A DNA stretch of 15,710 nt from CAZTPH01 sp031552655 (GTDB lineage Bacteria; Pseudomonadota; Gammaproteobacteria; UBA9339): assembly GCA_031552655.1 (NCBI GenBank), contig JAVBML010000062.1:1-15710 (forward strand), read 5' to 3'. Positions within the stretch are counted from its first letter, which is position 1, and each line of letters starts with the position of its first letter. Made by a program: the position numbers and the translations under genes. Of the stretch, positions 1 to 7,000 are shown piece by piece. The notes below the pieces were generated by a model. The model made no database searches. It was given only the letters and a program-made list of their open reading frames with translations, and had not been told where the DNA came from.

Positions 1-138
1 ATGGTGATGCCTGGAGACAATATAAAGATGGAGGTGACATTGATAGTTCCGGTGGCTATGGAGGCTGGGGTGAGGTTTGCCATTCGCGAGGGTGGTAGAA
101 CCGTCGGGGCCGGGGTCGTTTCTAAAATTTATGAGTAG
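1..138 (+). CDS. tuf: Elongation factor Tu, 3' end (partial, 5' truncated by window edge)
   Basis: The first frame reads without interruption to TAG at 136-138 and gives the last 45 residues of EF-Tu. These are the end of domain 3, including VMPGDNIKM, the highly conserved FAIREGGRTVGAGVV and the terminal SKIYE. EF-Tu carries aminoacyl-tRNA to the ribosomal A site as a GTP complex. Only the beta-barrel end is visible here; the GTPase domain lies outside the window. The gene is followed after 9 nt by tRNA-Trp, so the two are probably co-transcribed, as in the tuf-trpT-secE arrangement common in proteobacteria. A second tuf begins at the other end of the window. The first part of this fragment favours ATA, GTG, TTG and AGG codons, whereas the last 19 codons use ATT, ACC, GTC and CGC. 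The family call is certain; whether the missing part is intact cannot be seen. Confidence 0.97.
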   Translation: MVMPGDNIKMEVTLIVPVAMEAGVRFAIREGGRTVGAGVVSKIYE

Positions 139-147
139 GTAAAGAGT

Positions 148-223
148 AGGTCAGTAGCTCAATTTGTAGAGTGGCGGTCTCCAAAACCGTAGGTTGGGGG
201 TTCGATTCCCTCCTGGCCTGCCA
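148..223 (+). tRNA. trpT: tRNA-Trp, anticodon CCA, with encoded CCA tail
   Basis: A full cloverleaf can be drawn. The acceptor AGGTCAG (148-154) pairs with CTGGCCT (213-219) with one G-U. The D stem is GCTC/GAGT (157-160/169-172). The anticodon stem GCGGT/ACCGT (174-178/186-190) holds loop CTCCAAA with anticodon CCA at 181-183. The T stem GGGGG/CCCTC (196-200/208-212) has loop TTCGATT. The discriminator is G220 and CCA is encoded at 221-223. U8, A14, A15-U48, G19-C56 and T54-T55 positions are conserved. The D-loop reads AATTTGTA where the usual sequence is AATTGGTA, so position 18 is U instead of the near-universal G. The anticodon reads only UGG. The gene lies between tuf and secE and is probably processed from their common transcript. 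Confidence 0.96.
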
Positions 224-267
224 GTAATTTTTGTAGTTTTGTAAAAAAACAAGTGGTGAAAGTGGCG

Positions 268-636
268 ATGGAAGAAAAAAAAATTATACCGAATGTCAAA
301 AAAGATAGGCTATGCTGGCTGTTGATTTTTTTGTTAGTGGCTCTCGGCGTAGTTACCAGTTATTACATCAGAGAATATACCTGGTCTCTGAAGTTTATTT
401 TCTGGCTATTACTAACAGCGGCAGTGGCAACCTTGGCTTTTATTACTAGCCAAGGGCGTAAATTTTTGATATTTATTAACGGCGCTACCATGGAGCTACG
501 CAAAGTTGTGTGGCCAACGCGCGATGAAACCACGAAAATTACAGCCATCGTTGCGGCCTTGGTTTTTACCATGTCTATTATTTTGTGGATTCTTGATACA
601 TTTTTGCTGTGGATTTTTAGGTGGTTTACCAAGTAG
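268..636 (+). CDS. secE: Preprotein translocase subunit SecE
   Basis: SecE clamps and stabilises the SecY channel in the inner membrane. The 122-residue product has the three-helix gammaproteobacterial/betaproteobacterial architecture: a short charged N-terminus, TM1 about residues 15-34, TM2 about 41-60, an amphipathic helix about 63-77, the family signature LRKVVWPTRDET (77-88), and TM3 about 90-115. E. coli SecE has 127 residues and also three helices. I chose ATG 268, which has GGTG at 255-258 as a weak ribosome binding site. In-frame GTG codons at 253 and 256 would add a few residues (127 from 253) and cannot be excluded. It sits 44 nt after tRNA-Trp and 33 nt before nusG, the usual secE-nusG pair. 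Identification rests on the signature and on context. Confidence 0.95.
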   Translation: MEEKKIIPNVKKDRLCWLLIFLLVALGVVTSYYIREYTWSLKFIFWLLLTAAVATLAFITSQGRKFLIFINGATMELRKVVWPTRDETTKITAIVAALVFTMSIILWILDTFLLWIFRWFTK

Positions 637-669
637 CGGAATGTAGAATATAAATTTTTTGAGATATCT

Positions 670-1245
670 ATGAGTGCTGATGCCAAAATACAAAAAGGAG
701 ATGCAGATGCTCCACATACTAGGTGGTACATAGTGCAGGCTTACTCTGGAAAGGAATTAGTGGTGATGGCGGGTCTCAGGGAGAGGATTAAATTTAGTGC
801 CATGGCGGATAAATTTGGTAATATTATTGTCCCCACCGAAGAGGTTATGGAAATGCGAGGAGGACAAAAGTGTCGCAGTAAGAGAAAATTTTTTCCGGGC
901 TATGTGCTTATTCAGATGGAAATGAATGAACAGACCTGGCATTTAGTGCGCAATACTCCATGGGTTATGGGGTTTGTTGGGGGTACCAGTGATCGTCCCA
1001 CTCCCATAGCTGATAAGGAAATTGAAGATATTCTCTACCGCGTGCAAGAAGGGGCAGAGAAACCAAGGCCCAAGGTATTATTTGCTCCGGGAGAGGTAGT
1101 AAGAGTTATTGGTGGGCCCTTTGCAGATTTTGATGGAGTAGTAGATGATGTTAACTACGAGAAAAATCGTCTCGTAGTGTCAGTTTTGATTTTTGGTAGA
1201 TCTACGCCGGTGGAACTTGAATTTAGCCAGGTACAGAAAGCATAG
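670..1245 (+). CDS. nusG: Transcription termination/antitermination protein NusG
   Basis: NusG binds the beta' clamp of elongating RNA polymerase through its NGN domain. Through its KOW domain it contacts Rho or ribosomal protein S10, so it affects pausing, Rho termination and coupling to translation. The 191-residue protein has the NGN domain from RWYIVQAYSGKE (about residues 18-29) through the conserved ERKFFPGYVLIQM-type segment (here RKFFPGYVLIQM) and WHLVRNTPWVMGFVGG. The C-terminal KOW domain starts near FAPGEVVRVIGGPFADFDG and ends VELEFSQVQKA. It is about ten residues longer than the 181-residue E. coli protein because of an N-terminal tail rich in Asp and Ala. ATG 670 has only a weak purine stretch (GAGATA) upstream, so translation may depend partly on secE. 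No insertion or missing motif is seen. Confidence 0.97.
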   Translation: MSADAKIQKGDADAPHTRWYIVQAYSGKELVVMAGLRERIKFSAMADKFGNIIVPTEEVMEMRGGQKCRSKRKFFPGYVLIQMEMNEQTWHLVRNTPWVMGFVGGTSDRPTPIADKEIEDILYRVQEGAEKPRPKVLFAPGEVVRVIGGPFADFDGVVDDVNYEKNRLVVSVLIFGRSTPVELEFSQVQKA

Positions 1246-1263
1246 ATTTTAGTTATTAATTAA

Positions 1264-1306
1264 GTTGGGGAGCCGAATTTATTATGTAGGCGTAAATACC
1301 CGGAGG
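1264..1306 (+). promoter_or_regulatory. Probable L1 autoregulatory site in the rplK leader (23S rRNA L1-site mimic)
   Basis: The 69-nt nusG-rplK gap contains GGGGAGCC (1267-1274) and, further on, GGCGTAAATACCC (1289-1301). The outer helix GGG/CCC (1268-1270 with 1299-1301) and the inner helix GCC/GGC (1272-1274 with 1289-1291) are separated by A1271 on one side and GTAAATA on the other. From memory, the L1-binding stalk of 23S rRNA has the same elements (GGGAGCC paired near GGC, with GAAATACC on the 3' side). In E. coli L1 represses its own operon by binding such a mimic near the rplK start. Here the rplK Shine-Dalgarno GGAGG (1302-1306) directly abuts the helix, so L1 binding would block initiation. 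Structure and function are inferred. Confidence 0.65.
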
Positions 1307-1314
1307 ATTTTAAA

Positions 1315-1764
1315 ATGGCAGTAAAGAAAAAGAAGGCAGTAACAAAGATAAAATTGCAGGTGAAAGCCGCCGAGGCTAACCCTGCTCCCCCCATTGGTCC
1401 AGCTCTTGGTCAACATGGGGTAAACATTATGGAATTTTGTAAAGCCTTTAATGCCCAGACACAAAAAATAGAGAAGGGATTGCCTTTACCAGTGGTTATT
1501 GATGTCTATGCGGACAAGAGTTTTTCTTTTATTATAAAAACTCCGCCAGCTTCAGTATTGATATTAAAAGCACTGGGTTTAGCAAAGGGTAGCCCCACTC
1601 CTCATAATAAAAAAGTTGGAAAATTAACTTTGCAGCAGGTAGAGGATATTGCAAAAATTAAAACTCCCGATCTAACGGCAAAGGATTTACCCGCGGCCAT
1701 GCGTACTATTATGGGGACAGCTAAAAACATGGGCATCGAAGTAGCGGGAGGTGAAAATGTCTAA
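1315..1764 (+). CDS. rplK: 50S ribosomal protein L11
   Basis: L11 binds the GTPase-associated region of 23S rRNA at the base of the L10-L12 stalk. It is needed for factor-dependent GTP hydrolysis and for RelA activation. The 149-residue product shows the N-terminal domain with the proline-rich linker and thiostrepton-site segment NPAPPIGPALGQHGVNIMEFCKAFN (about residues 24-48, with the helix prolines present), the central PPASVLILKALG, and the C-terminal RNA-binding domain LTLQQVEDIAKIKTPDL...AAMRTIMGTAKNMGIEV. E. coli L11 has 142 residues; the excess is at the basic N-terminus (MAVKKKKA) and in the C-terminal tail. ATG 1315 follows a strong GGAGG (1302-1306) at 8 nt. The gene overlaps rplA by 8 nt. 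L1 probably represses it through the adjoining leader element. Confidence 0.98.
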   Translation: MAVKKKKAVTKIKLQVKAAEANPAPPIGPALGQHGVNIMEFCKAFNAQTQKIEKGLPLPVVIDVYADKSFSFIIKTPPASVLILKALGLAKGSPTPHNKKVGKLTLQQVEDIAKIKTPDLTAKDLPAAMRTIMGTAKNMGIEVAGGENV

Positions 1765-2455
1765 ACTCACAAAGCGTCAAAAGTTTATTGATGAAAAAAT
1801 TACGAGGGGAAAGCAGTATACTCTACGGGAAGCCATCACCCTTTTACAGTCTCTGCCACCACTTAAATTCAATGAAAGCATCGATGTAAGCGTTAACCTA
1901 GGGATAGATCCTACCAAATCTGATCAAACGGTTCGTGGTGCGGTAGTCTTACCCCATGGCACTGGTAAAACGGTGAAAGTTGCTGTTTTTGCTCAGGGAG
2001 AATACGCAACCATGGCCAGGGAAGCGGGAGCTGACATCGTAGGATTTGAGGATTTAGCTGATAGCATCAGACAAGGTACCATGGATTTTAATCTTCTCAT
2101 TGCTACACCAGATGCTATGAAAATTGTAGGTCAGTTGGGGCAAATCTTGGGTCCGCGGGGTTTAATGCCCAATCCTAAAATTGGTACCGTTACCCAGGAT
2201 ATAGCCACGGCAGTCAAGAATGCAAAGGGTGGGCAGGTAGCCTATAGAGCAGACAAGGGAGGAGTGGTGCATAGTTCCCTCGGTAAATTAAATTTTTCCT
2301 TTGATGGTATTAGGGAAAATTTAGTTGTTTTTTTGAATGATCTGCGGAGAGTAAAACCCCCTACTTCCAAGGGCGTATACATAAAAAAGATTGTTTTATC
2401 TAGCACCATGGGACCAGGCTTAGTCATTGACCCGATGAGCTTAGAGGGTAATTAG
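1757..2455 (+). CDS. rplA: 50S ribosomal protein L1
   Basis: L1 forms the mobile stalk at the E site and, in well-studied bacteria, also represses translation of its own rplK-rplA message. The 232-residue product is close to E. coli L1 (234). It contains the N-terminal KLTKRQKF and the YTLREAITLLQ segment, VRGAVVLPHGTGKTVKVAVF, the domain II region, and the signature ILGPRGLMPNPKIGTVT (about residues 133-149), ending in the domain I return with VYIKKIVLSSTMGPG. I chose ATG 1757 (MSKLTKRQ) rather than GTG 1751, because the strong AGGTG-type site GGGAGGTG lies at 1746-1753 and the family starts with MxKLTKR. The start lies inside the end of rplK (8-nt overlap), which favours translational coupling of equimolar L11 and L1. 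Confidence 0.98.
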   Translation: MSKLTKRQKFIDEKITRGKQYTLREAITLLQSLPPLKFNESIDVSVNLGIDPTKSDQTVRGAVVLPHGTGKTVKVAVFAQGEYATMAREAGADIVGFEDLADSIRQGTMDFNLLIATPDAMKIVGQLGQILGPRGLMPNPKIGTVTQDIATAVKNAKGGQVAYRADKGGVVHSSLGKLNFSFDGIRENLVVFLNDLRRVKPPTSKGVYIKKIVLSSTMGPGLVIDPMSLEGN

Positions 2456-2474
2456 TAATTTAATTAAAAAGTAG

Positions 2475-2504
2475 TTGCAGTGTTATACTCTTATAGTATA
2501 TAAA
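2475..2504 (+). promoter_or_regulatory. Candidate promoter for rplJL-rpoBC (weak)
   Basis: TTGCAG (2475-2480) and TATAAA (2499-2504) are spaced by 18 nt, 20 nt after the rplA stop, where E. coli has a promoter for this unit. A perfect 6-bp inverted repeat TATACT/AGTATA (2484-2489 with 2495-2500, 5-nt loop) lies in the spacer and reaches the -10 element. An alternative is TATAGA at 2637-2642, followed by GC-rich sequence but with a poor -35 box. The region is so AT-rich that chance matches are likely. Confidence 0.3.
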
Positions 2505-2858
2505 ATTATCGTTATTAAATACTTGTTTTTTTAGACAAAAGATATATCATGTTCCATCTTTATTTGGATTGTGAACAATTATTAGTTTGGTGGTAGTGTT
2601 TGCGGCTGGAAGGGTTAATTTTTAATTCTTTGCCGTTATAGACCGTAGATCCCGGGATTGAAGCGGGTTAATTGGAAAATATTCTCCATTTTAATCGCCA
2701 GTTTATTATGAGAAAGGCTGTGAATGAGAGAGTTAGTCAGTCTACGTAGACGGTGCCGTATCTTTGTTGTAACGGCATTTCTTAGGAATGAGTGGTAATA
2801 TTAGTTTATTTTGTGTCACTTGGCATAGGGTAATCGAATTTTTATCATTCATTTGTGG

Positions 2859-2894
2859 ATCTTCTAAAAAATTATCCCGTGGGGGATAGGAGGT
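2859..2894 (+). promoter_or_regulatory. Hairpins able to occlude the rplJ ribosome binding site
   Basis: The rplJ Shine-Dalgarno AGGAGG (2888-2893) can be engaged by two overlapping helices. TATCCC (2873-2878) pairs with GGGATA (2883-2888) through a GTGG tetraloop and takes the first A of the site. ATCTTCT (2859-2865) is complementary to AGGAGGT (2888-2894) with two G-U pairs and would bury the whole site while enclosing the smaller hairpin. This suits control of L10 translation by its leader. Both are drawn by eye; no folding energies were calculated. Confidence 0.5.
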
Positions 2895-2902
2895 ATAGTT
2901 TA

Positions 2903-3427
2903 GTGGCATTAAAACTAGAAGATAAAAAAGCAATTGTTAATGAAGTGGCTGCCGTTGCTTCCCATGCTGTTTCCGCTGGTGTAGCTGATTATCGTGGTTT
3001 GACCGTAGCTGAAATGACTGCTCTGCGTAGTAAAGCTGATAGTGCCGGAATATATCTTAGGGTAGTACGCAATACTTTGGCTAGGAGAGCTGTGGAAAAT
3101 ACTGATTTTGCCTGCCTTCAAGAAGTACTGGGGGGATCCGTATTGCTGGCTTTTTCTAAGGATGATCCCGGGGCCGTGGCTCGTTTACTCAGAGATTTCA
3201 TAAAAGAGTATGAGAAACTAACCGTGTGTGGATTGTCACTGAGCGGTAAGCTTCTATCGGGTAGTGATCTGGAGATGGTAGCCAGATTACCAACGCGAGA
3301 CCAAGCTCTAGCTATGTTTATGTTAGTGATGCTAGCTCCGATAACGAAGCTTGTGCGTACCATGGTAGAACCCTACGCAATGTTAGTGCGTGCAGTTGCA
3401 GCGGTGCGTGACAGTAGAAGCGCCTAA
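2903..3427 (+). CDS. rplJ: 50S ribosomal protein L10
   Basis: L10 anchors the L7/L12 dimers on 23S rRNA beside L11. The 174-residue product begins MALKLEDKKAIVNEVAAVA, has the conserved ADYRGLTVAEMTALR and YLRVVRNTLARRAVE (about residues 28-66), and ends in a long C-terminal helix that binds L12 dimers. The start is GTG 2903: the family begins MALN/MPLN and a strong AGGAGG (2888-2893) lies 9 nt before it. An in-frame ATG further upstream (2855) would add 16 residues unlike the family and lies inside the leader. E. coli L10 has 165 residues; the excess is in the C-terminal helix, where a KLVRT segment is followed by a second LVRAVAAVRD-like one, so an additional L12-binding stretch is possible. 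Translation is probably limited by the leader. Confidence 0.97.
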   Translation: MALKLEDKKAIVNEVAAVASHAVSAGVADYRGLTVAEMTALRSKADSAGIYLRVVRNTLARRAVENTDFACLQEVLGGSVLLAFSKDDPGAVARLLRDFIKEYEKLTVCGLSLSGKLLSGSDLEMVARLPTRDQALAMFMLVMLAPITKLVRTMVEPYAMLVRAVAAVRDSRSA

Positions 3428-3472
3428 TTTTTAACAAAATAAATTAAAATTTTTTCTTGGGAGAAAATAAAA

Positions 3473-3847
3473 ATGACCGTTACTAAAGAACAGATTTTGG
3501 AAGCCATTGCCACCATGAGTATTATGGATGTGGTTGATTTGGTTAAGCAGATGGAGGAAAAATTTGGAGTTTCCGCTGCTGCCACCGTTGCCGTTGCTGC
3601 GCCGACTGCTGGTGCCGCCGAAGCCGTGGAAGAAAAAACCTCGTTTAATGTTACCATGACAAGCTTTGGTGCCAATAAGATTAATGTTATTAAAGTTATT
3701 CGTGAAATTACGGGGCTCGGTTTGAAGGAAGCTAAGGACATGGTGGAGGGAGTGCCCGCTCTAGTAAAAGAGGGAGTTTCCAAGGAAGATGCTGGTAATA
3801 TTAAGAAAAAACTTGAGGAGGCGGGGGCAACCGTTGAGGTTAAATAA
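3473..3847 (+). CDS. rplL: 50S ribosomal protein L7/L12
   Basis: L7/L12 forms the multicopy stalk that recruits and activates the translational GTPases (IF2, EF-Tu, EF-G, RF3). The 124-residue product has the N-terminal dimerisation and L10-binding domain (TKEQILEAIATMSIMDVVDLVKQMEEKFGVS), an Ala/Val/Pro-rich hinge (about residues 36-54), and the C-terminal factor-binding domain with GANKINVIKVIREITGLGLKEAKDMVE and the end LEEAGATVEVK. Length is close to E. coli (121). ATG 3473 has GGGAGA (3459-3464) at a good distance. Codon use is strongly selected: all eight Ile codons are ATT and Thr is mostly ACC, in contrast with the tuf fragments. It is 45 nt after rplJ and is followed by a structured spacer before rpoB. 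Confidence 0.98.
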   Translation: MTVTKEQILEAIATMSIMDVVDLVKQMEEKFGVSAAATVAVAAPTAGAAEAVEEKTSFNVTMTSFGANKINVIKVIREITGLGLKEAKDMVEGVPALVKEGVSKEDAGNIKKKLEEAGATVEVK

Positions 3848-3869
3848 CTAGATGGTAGATTTTTCGAGA

Positions 3870-3902
3870 AAACCGCCGCAGCGGTCTTGCAAAGGGCGGT
3901 TT
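3870..3902 (+). other. Two mutually exclusive hairpins after rplL (possible attenuator)
   Basis: AAACCGCC (3870-3877) pairs with GGCGGTTT (3895-3902), an 8-bp stem with a 17-nt loop. The same 5' strand can instead form a compact hairpin ACCGC/GCGGT (3872-3876 with 3881-3885) with loop CGCA. Only one can exist at a time. It lies 23 nt after the rplL stop, where E. coli has an attenuator that lowers rpoBC expression relative to rplJL. Only TTTCGATAGTTT follows, so it is not a classical terminator with a U-tract. Confidence 0.5.
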
Positions 3903-3915
3903 CGATAGTTTAAAC

Positions 3916-3964
3916 CATGGAAGATTCCCACTGAAGGTCCATTGCCATTGGGAATCTTGCCATG
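3916..3964 (+). other. Long near-perfect stem-loop between rplL and rpoB (possible RNase III site)
   Basis: CATGG plus AAGATTCCCA (3916-3930) pairs with TGGGAATCTT and CCATG (3949-3958, 3960-3964). The stem has 15 base pairs broken only by a bulged G (3959), with an 18-nt loop. No U-tract follows. E. coli has an RNase III processing site at this place in the rplL-rpoB spacer, so the same use is inferred. An RNA-binding site or partial transcription barrier are alternatives. Confidence 0.6.
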
Positions 3965-3981
3965 AAAATTAAAGCAAAAGT

Positions 3982-4000
3982 TCTAATTTTACTAATTAGA
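3982..4000 (+). other. Small AT-rich hairpin just upstream of the rpoB ribosome binding site
   Basis: TCTAATT (3982-3988) and AATTAGA (3994-4000) form a perfect 7-bp stem with a 5-nt loop, ending 3 nt before the rpoB Shine-Dalgarno GAGGG (4004-4008). It could modulate initiation, but such AT palindromes arise easily by chance. Confidence 0.35.
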
Positions 4001-4014
4001 GATGAGGGTAGTTG

Positions 4015-7000
4015 ATGAGCCATATTCAGCAATCGAGAACTAGAAATGTTAGCGTACGGACCTCCTTTTCATATAATGAGAAAAAACGCATACGAAAAAG
4101 TTTTGCTAAGCATTTTACAGGTATAGAAGCTCCCTATCTTTTGATGGCCCAGGTAGATTCCTATCGCACTTTTCTGCAAAATGATATAGGTAACAGCAAT
4201 GTATCCGATATTGGTCTACATGCAGTTTTTAAAAGTGTATTTCCCCTCGTAAGCTATTCGAATAATGCCCAGCTAGATTACATTAACTATACCTTGGGAG
4301 AACCTGTTTTTAGCATTCGTGAATGCAAGATAAGGGGACTAAGCTATGCGGCGGCACTGCGCCTAAAGTTACGTTTGACTTTGTATGAAAAGGATGCTTC
4401 AGGTAATCGAAAAGTCAAGGATACCAAGGAACAGGAAATTTTCATGTGCGATCTTCCCCTCATGACTGATACTGGTAGTTTTGTTATTAATGGTATTGAA
4501 AGAGTTATTGTATCTCAATTACATCGTTCTCCCGGTGTGTTTTTCGATCACGATAAGGGTAAAACCCATTCCTCGGGGAAATTACTTTTTTCCGCTAGAA
4601 TTATTCCCTATCGAGGGTCTTGGCTAGATTTTGAATTTGATCCAAAGGATTGTCTATTTGTGAGAATAGATCGGCGTCGTAAATTGCCAGCAACGGTGCT
4701 ATTACGTGCTTTGGGACTTACCACGGAACAAATTTTGGAAGAATTTTTTGAGACCAATAGGATCTATTTAGAAGGTGAAGAAATCATTTTAGATCTTAAC
4801 CCTGAACGCTTACGGGGAGAGTTAGCTAGTTTTGACATTAGGGATAGCGCGGGAAATATCATCGTGGAGCAGGGTAGAAGAGTATCCCAAAAACATGTAC
4901 TTCAAATTCAAAAAGCCGGCATCAATAAATTGGCCGTGCCCTTTGAATATATGTTGGATAAGGTAATTGCGCAGCCGGTTATCAATAAACACACGGGAGA
5001 AGTATTAGCCCAGGCCAATGCGGAGTTTTCCGTGGAATTGTTGGCTACTTTTCGCAAAGCAGGCATCAAGTCATTCGAAATTTTATATGTCAATGAATTA
5101 GATAGAGGGTTGTATATTTCCGATACTCTTCGTCTGGATACCTCTTCTAATCAGCTGGAAGCTCTAGTGGAAATCTATAGAATTATGCGACCCGGGGAGC
5201 CACCAACGAAGGATACAGCGGAAAATCTTTTTCGTAATCTATTTTTTAATCAGGAACGCTATGATTTGTCCAATGTGGGAAGGATGAAATTTAATCGTCG
5301 CTTGGGACGAAGTGATCTTGTGGGTTCCGGTGTACTAACGTCGGAAGATATCGTGGATGTGATAAAATTACTGGTTGATATTAGAAATAGTAAAGCCGAA
5401 GTGGATGACATTGACCATCTAGGTAATAGGAGAATTCGCAGCGTTGGAGAGATGATTGAAAATCAATTTCGCATTGGTTTGGCTAGGGTAGACCGAGTGG
5501 TTAAGGAGCGCCTTTGTTTTGCGGATACGGAAAATTTAATGCCCCAGGATATTTTTAACACCAAACCCGTGGCCGCGACTGTTAAGGAGTTTTTCTGTTC
5601 CGGTCAATTGTCACAATTTATGGATCAAAATAATCCTCTAACGGCAATTACCCATAAGAGAAGAATTTCAGCTCTTGGTCCCGGCGGTCTTACCAGAGAA
5701 AGGGCAGGCTTTGAGGTACGCGATGTGCACCCTACTCACTATGGACGTTTGTGTCCCATAGAAACTCCCGAGGGGCCAAATATTGGATTAATTAATTCCC
5801 TCGCAGTCTACGCCCGTATTAATGAATATGGGTTTATTGAAAGTCCCTATTTTAAGGTTGTTGATGGTAAAGTAACCGAGGAGATTGAATTTCTGTCTGC
5901 CATTGAGGATGGTAATTTTCACATTGCCCAGGCCAATGTAACCATAGACAAAAATGGACGATTGGTAGATGAATTGGTGCAGTGTAGGTATCGAGGAGAG
6001 TCTACATTTACCAGTGTGGAAAATGTAAGTTATATAGATGTTTCTCCTAGTCAGATGGTGTCCGTGGCAACAGCACTGATTCCATTTTTAGAGCATGATG
6101 ATACCAGTCGTGCTCTCATGGGATCTAACATGCAACGCCAAGCAGTGCCCACCATAAAATCAGAAAAACCCTTAGTTGGTACGGGAATGGAAAGAAAAGT
6201 AGCCGTCGATTCTGGAGTTACCATTGTGGCTCAGAGGGGAGGAATAGTGGATTTTGTAGATGCTTCACGCATCGTTGTTAAGGTGGACAGTGATAATCTA
6301 GCGAAGGAAGATGAAGTTGGTGTTGATATCTATGATTTGATTAAATATACGCGATCCAATCAAAATACTTGCATTACTCAGCGCCCATTGGTGGAAATTG
6401 GAGATCACATAAATTGTGGTGATGTACTAGCAGATGGGCCCAGTACGGATTTTGGGGAGCTAGCCCTGGGACAGAATCTTCTCGTGGCATTTATGCCGTG
6501 GAATGGCTATAACTTTGAGGATTCCATTATCATATCGGAGCGCGTAGCGGAGGAGGAGCGGTTTACTACCATCCACATCCAGGAATTAACTTGCATAGCT
6601 CGGGATACTAAGTTGGGACCCGAAGAGATAACCGCTGATATTCCAAATATCGGAGAGCGAGCTCTAGCAAAATTAGATAGCAGTGGTATTGTGCATATTG
6701 GTGCCGAAGTTACGGTGGGTGATATTTTAGTTGGTAAGGTTACACCTAAGGGAGAAACACAGCTTACACCAGAAGAGAAATTGCTGCGTGCAATCTTTGG
6801 TGAGAAAGCTTCGGATATCAAGGATAGTTCGCTGCGTGTGCCTTCGGGTACCAGCGGTACCATTGTGGATGTGCAGATATTTACAAGGGATGGGGTGGAA
6901 AAAGACGAGAGAGCTAAGGAGAGCGAAAAAGCTGCTTTTGCAAAAATTAAAAAAAATCTAGCCGATGAATTGCGCATTAAGCTCGATGTTATCTATAAAG

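Larger units (their letters stand above)
2456..2902 (+). promoter_or_regulatory. Long structured leader of the rplJL-rpoBC unit (L10-type leader)
   Basis: This 447-nt stretch has no credible gene. E. coli has a spacer of similar size here that holds the rplJ promoter and the mRNA site bound by the L10-(L12)4 complex to repress L10 translation; the same role is inferred here. Visible elements are a 12-nt palindrome GTCTACGTAGAC (2740-2751) running into a hairpin GTGCCGT/ACGGCAT (2753-2759 with 2772-2778, 12-nt loop). The GTAGACGGTGCC block recalls the core of known L10 leaders as I remember them. An enclosing helix TGAATGA/TCATTCA (2721-2727 with 2845-2851) can form, and GAATGA at 2786-2791 can compete for the same partner. 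The first half (2456-2700) is very AT-rich with weak promoter-like and palindromic pieces. A homology search with the L10 leader covariance model was not possible. Confidence 0.6.

Noticed and set aside
2855..2902. Upstream in-frame ATG (2855) for rplJ
   Set aside because: It adds 16 residues unlike L10, has no good ribosome binding site, and GTG 2903 has AGGAGG at 9 nt and the family N-terminus.
2742..2933. 63-codon minus-strand frame in the rplA-rplJ spacer, considered as a small gene
   Set aside because: It runs across the rplJ ribosome binding site and start, shows no protein-like composition or own initiation signal, and the spacer is better explained as an RNA leader.
3916..3964. Rho-independent terminator between rplL and rpoB
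   Set aside because: The stem is strong but no run of T follows on either strand; rpoB must be transcribed through it.
6507..6977. 156-codon open frame on the minus strand inside rpoB
   Set aside because: It is the shadow of a strongly conserved part of rpoB, Ser/Ala/Leu-rich without family features, and has no ribosome binding site context.
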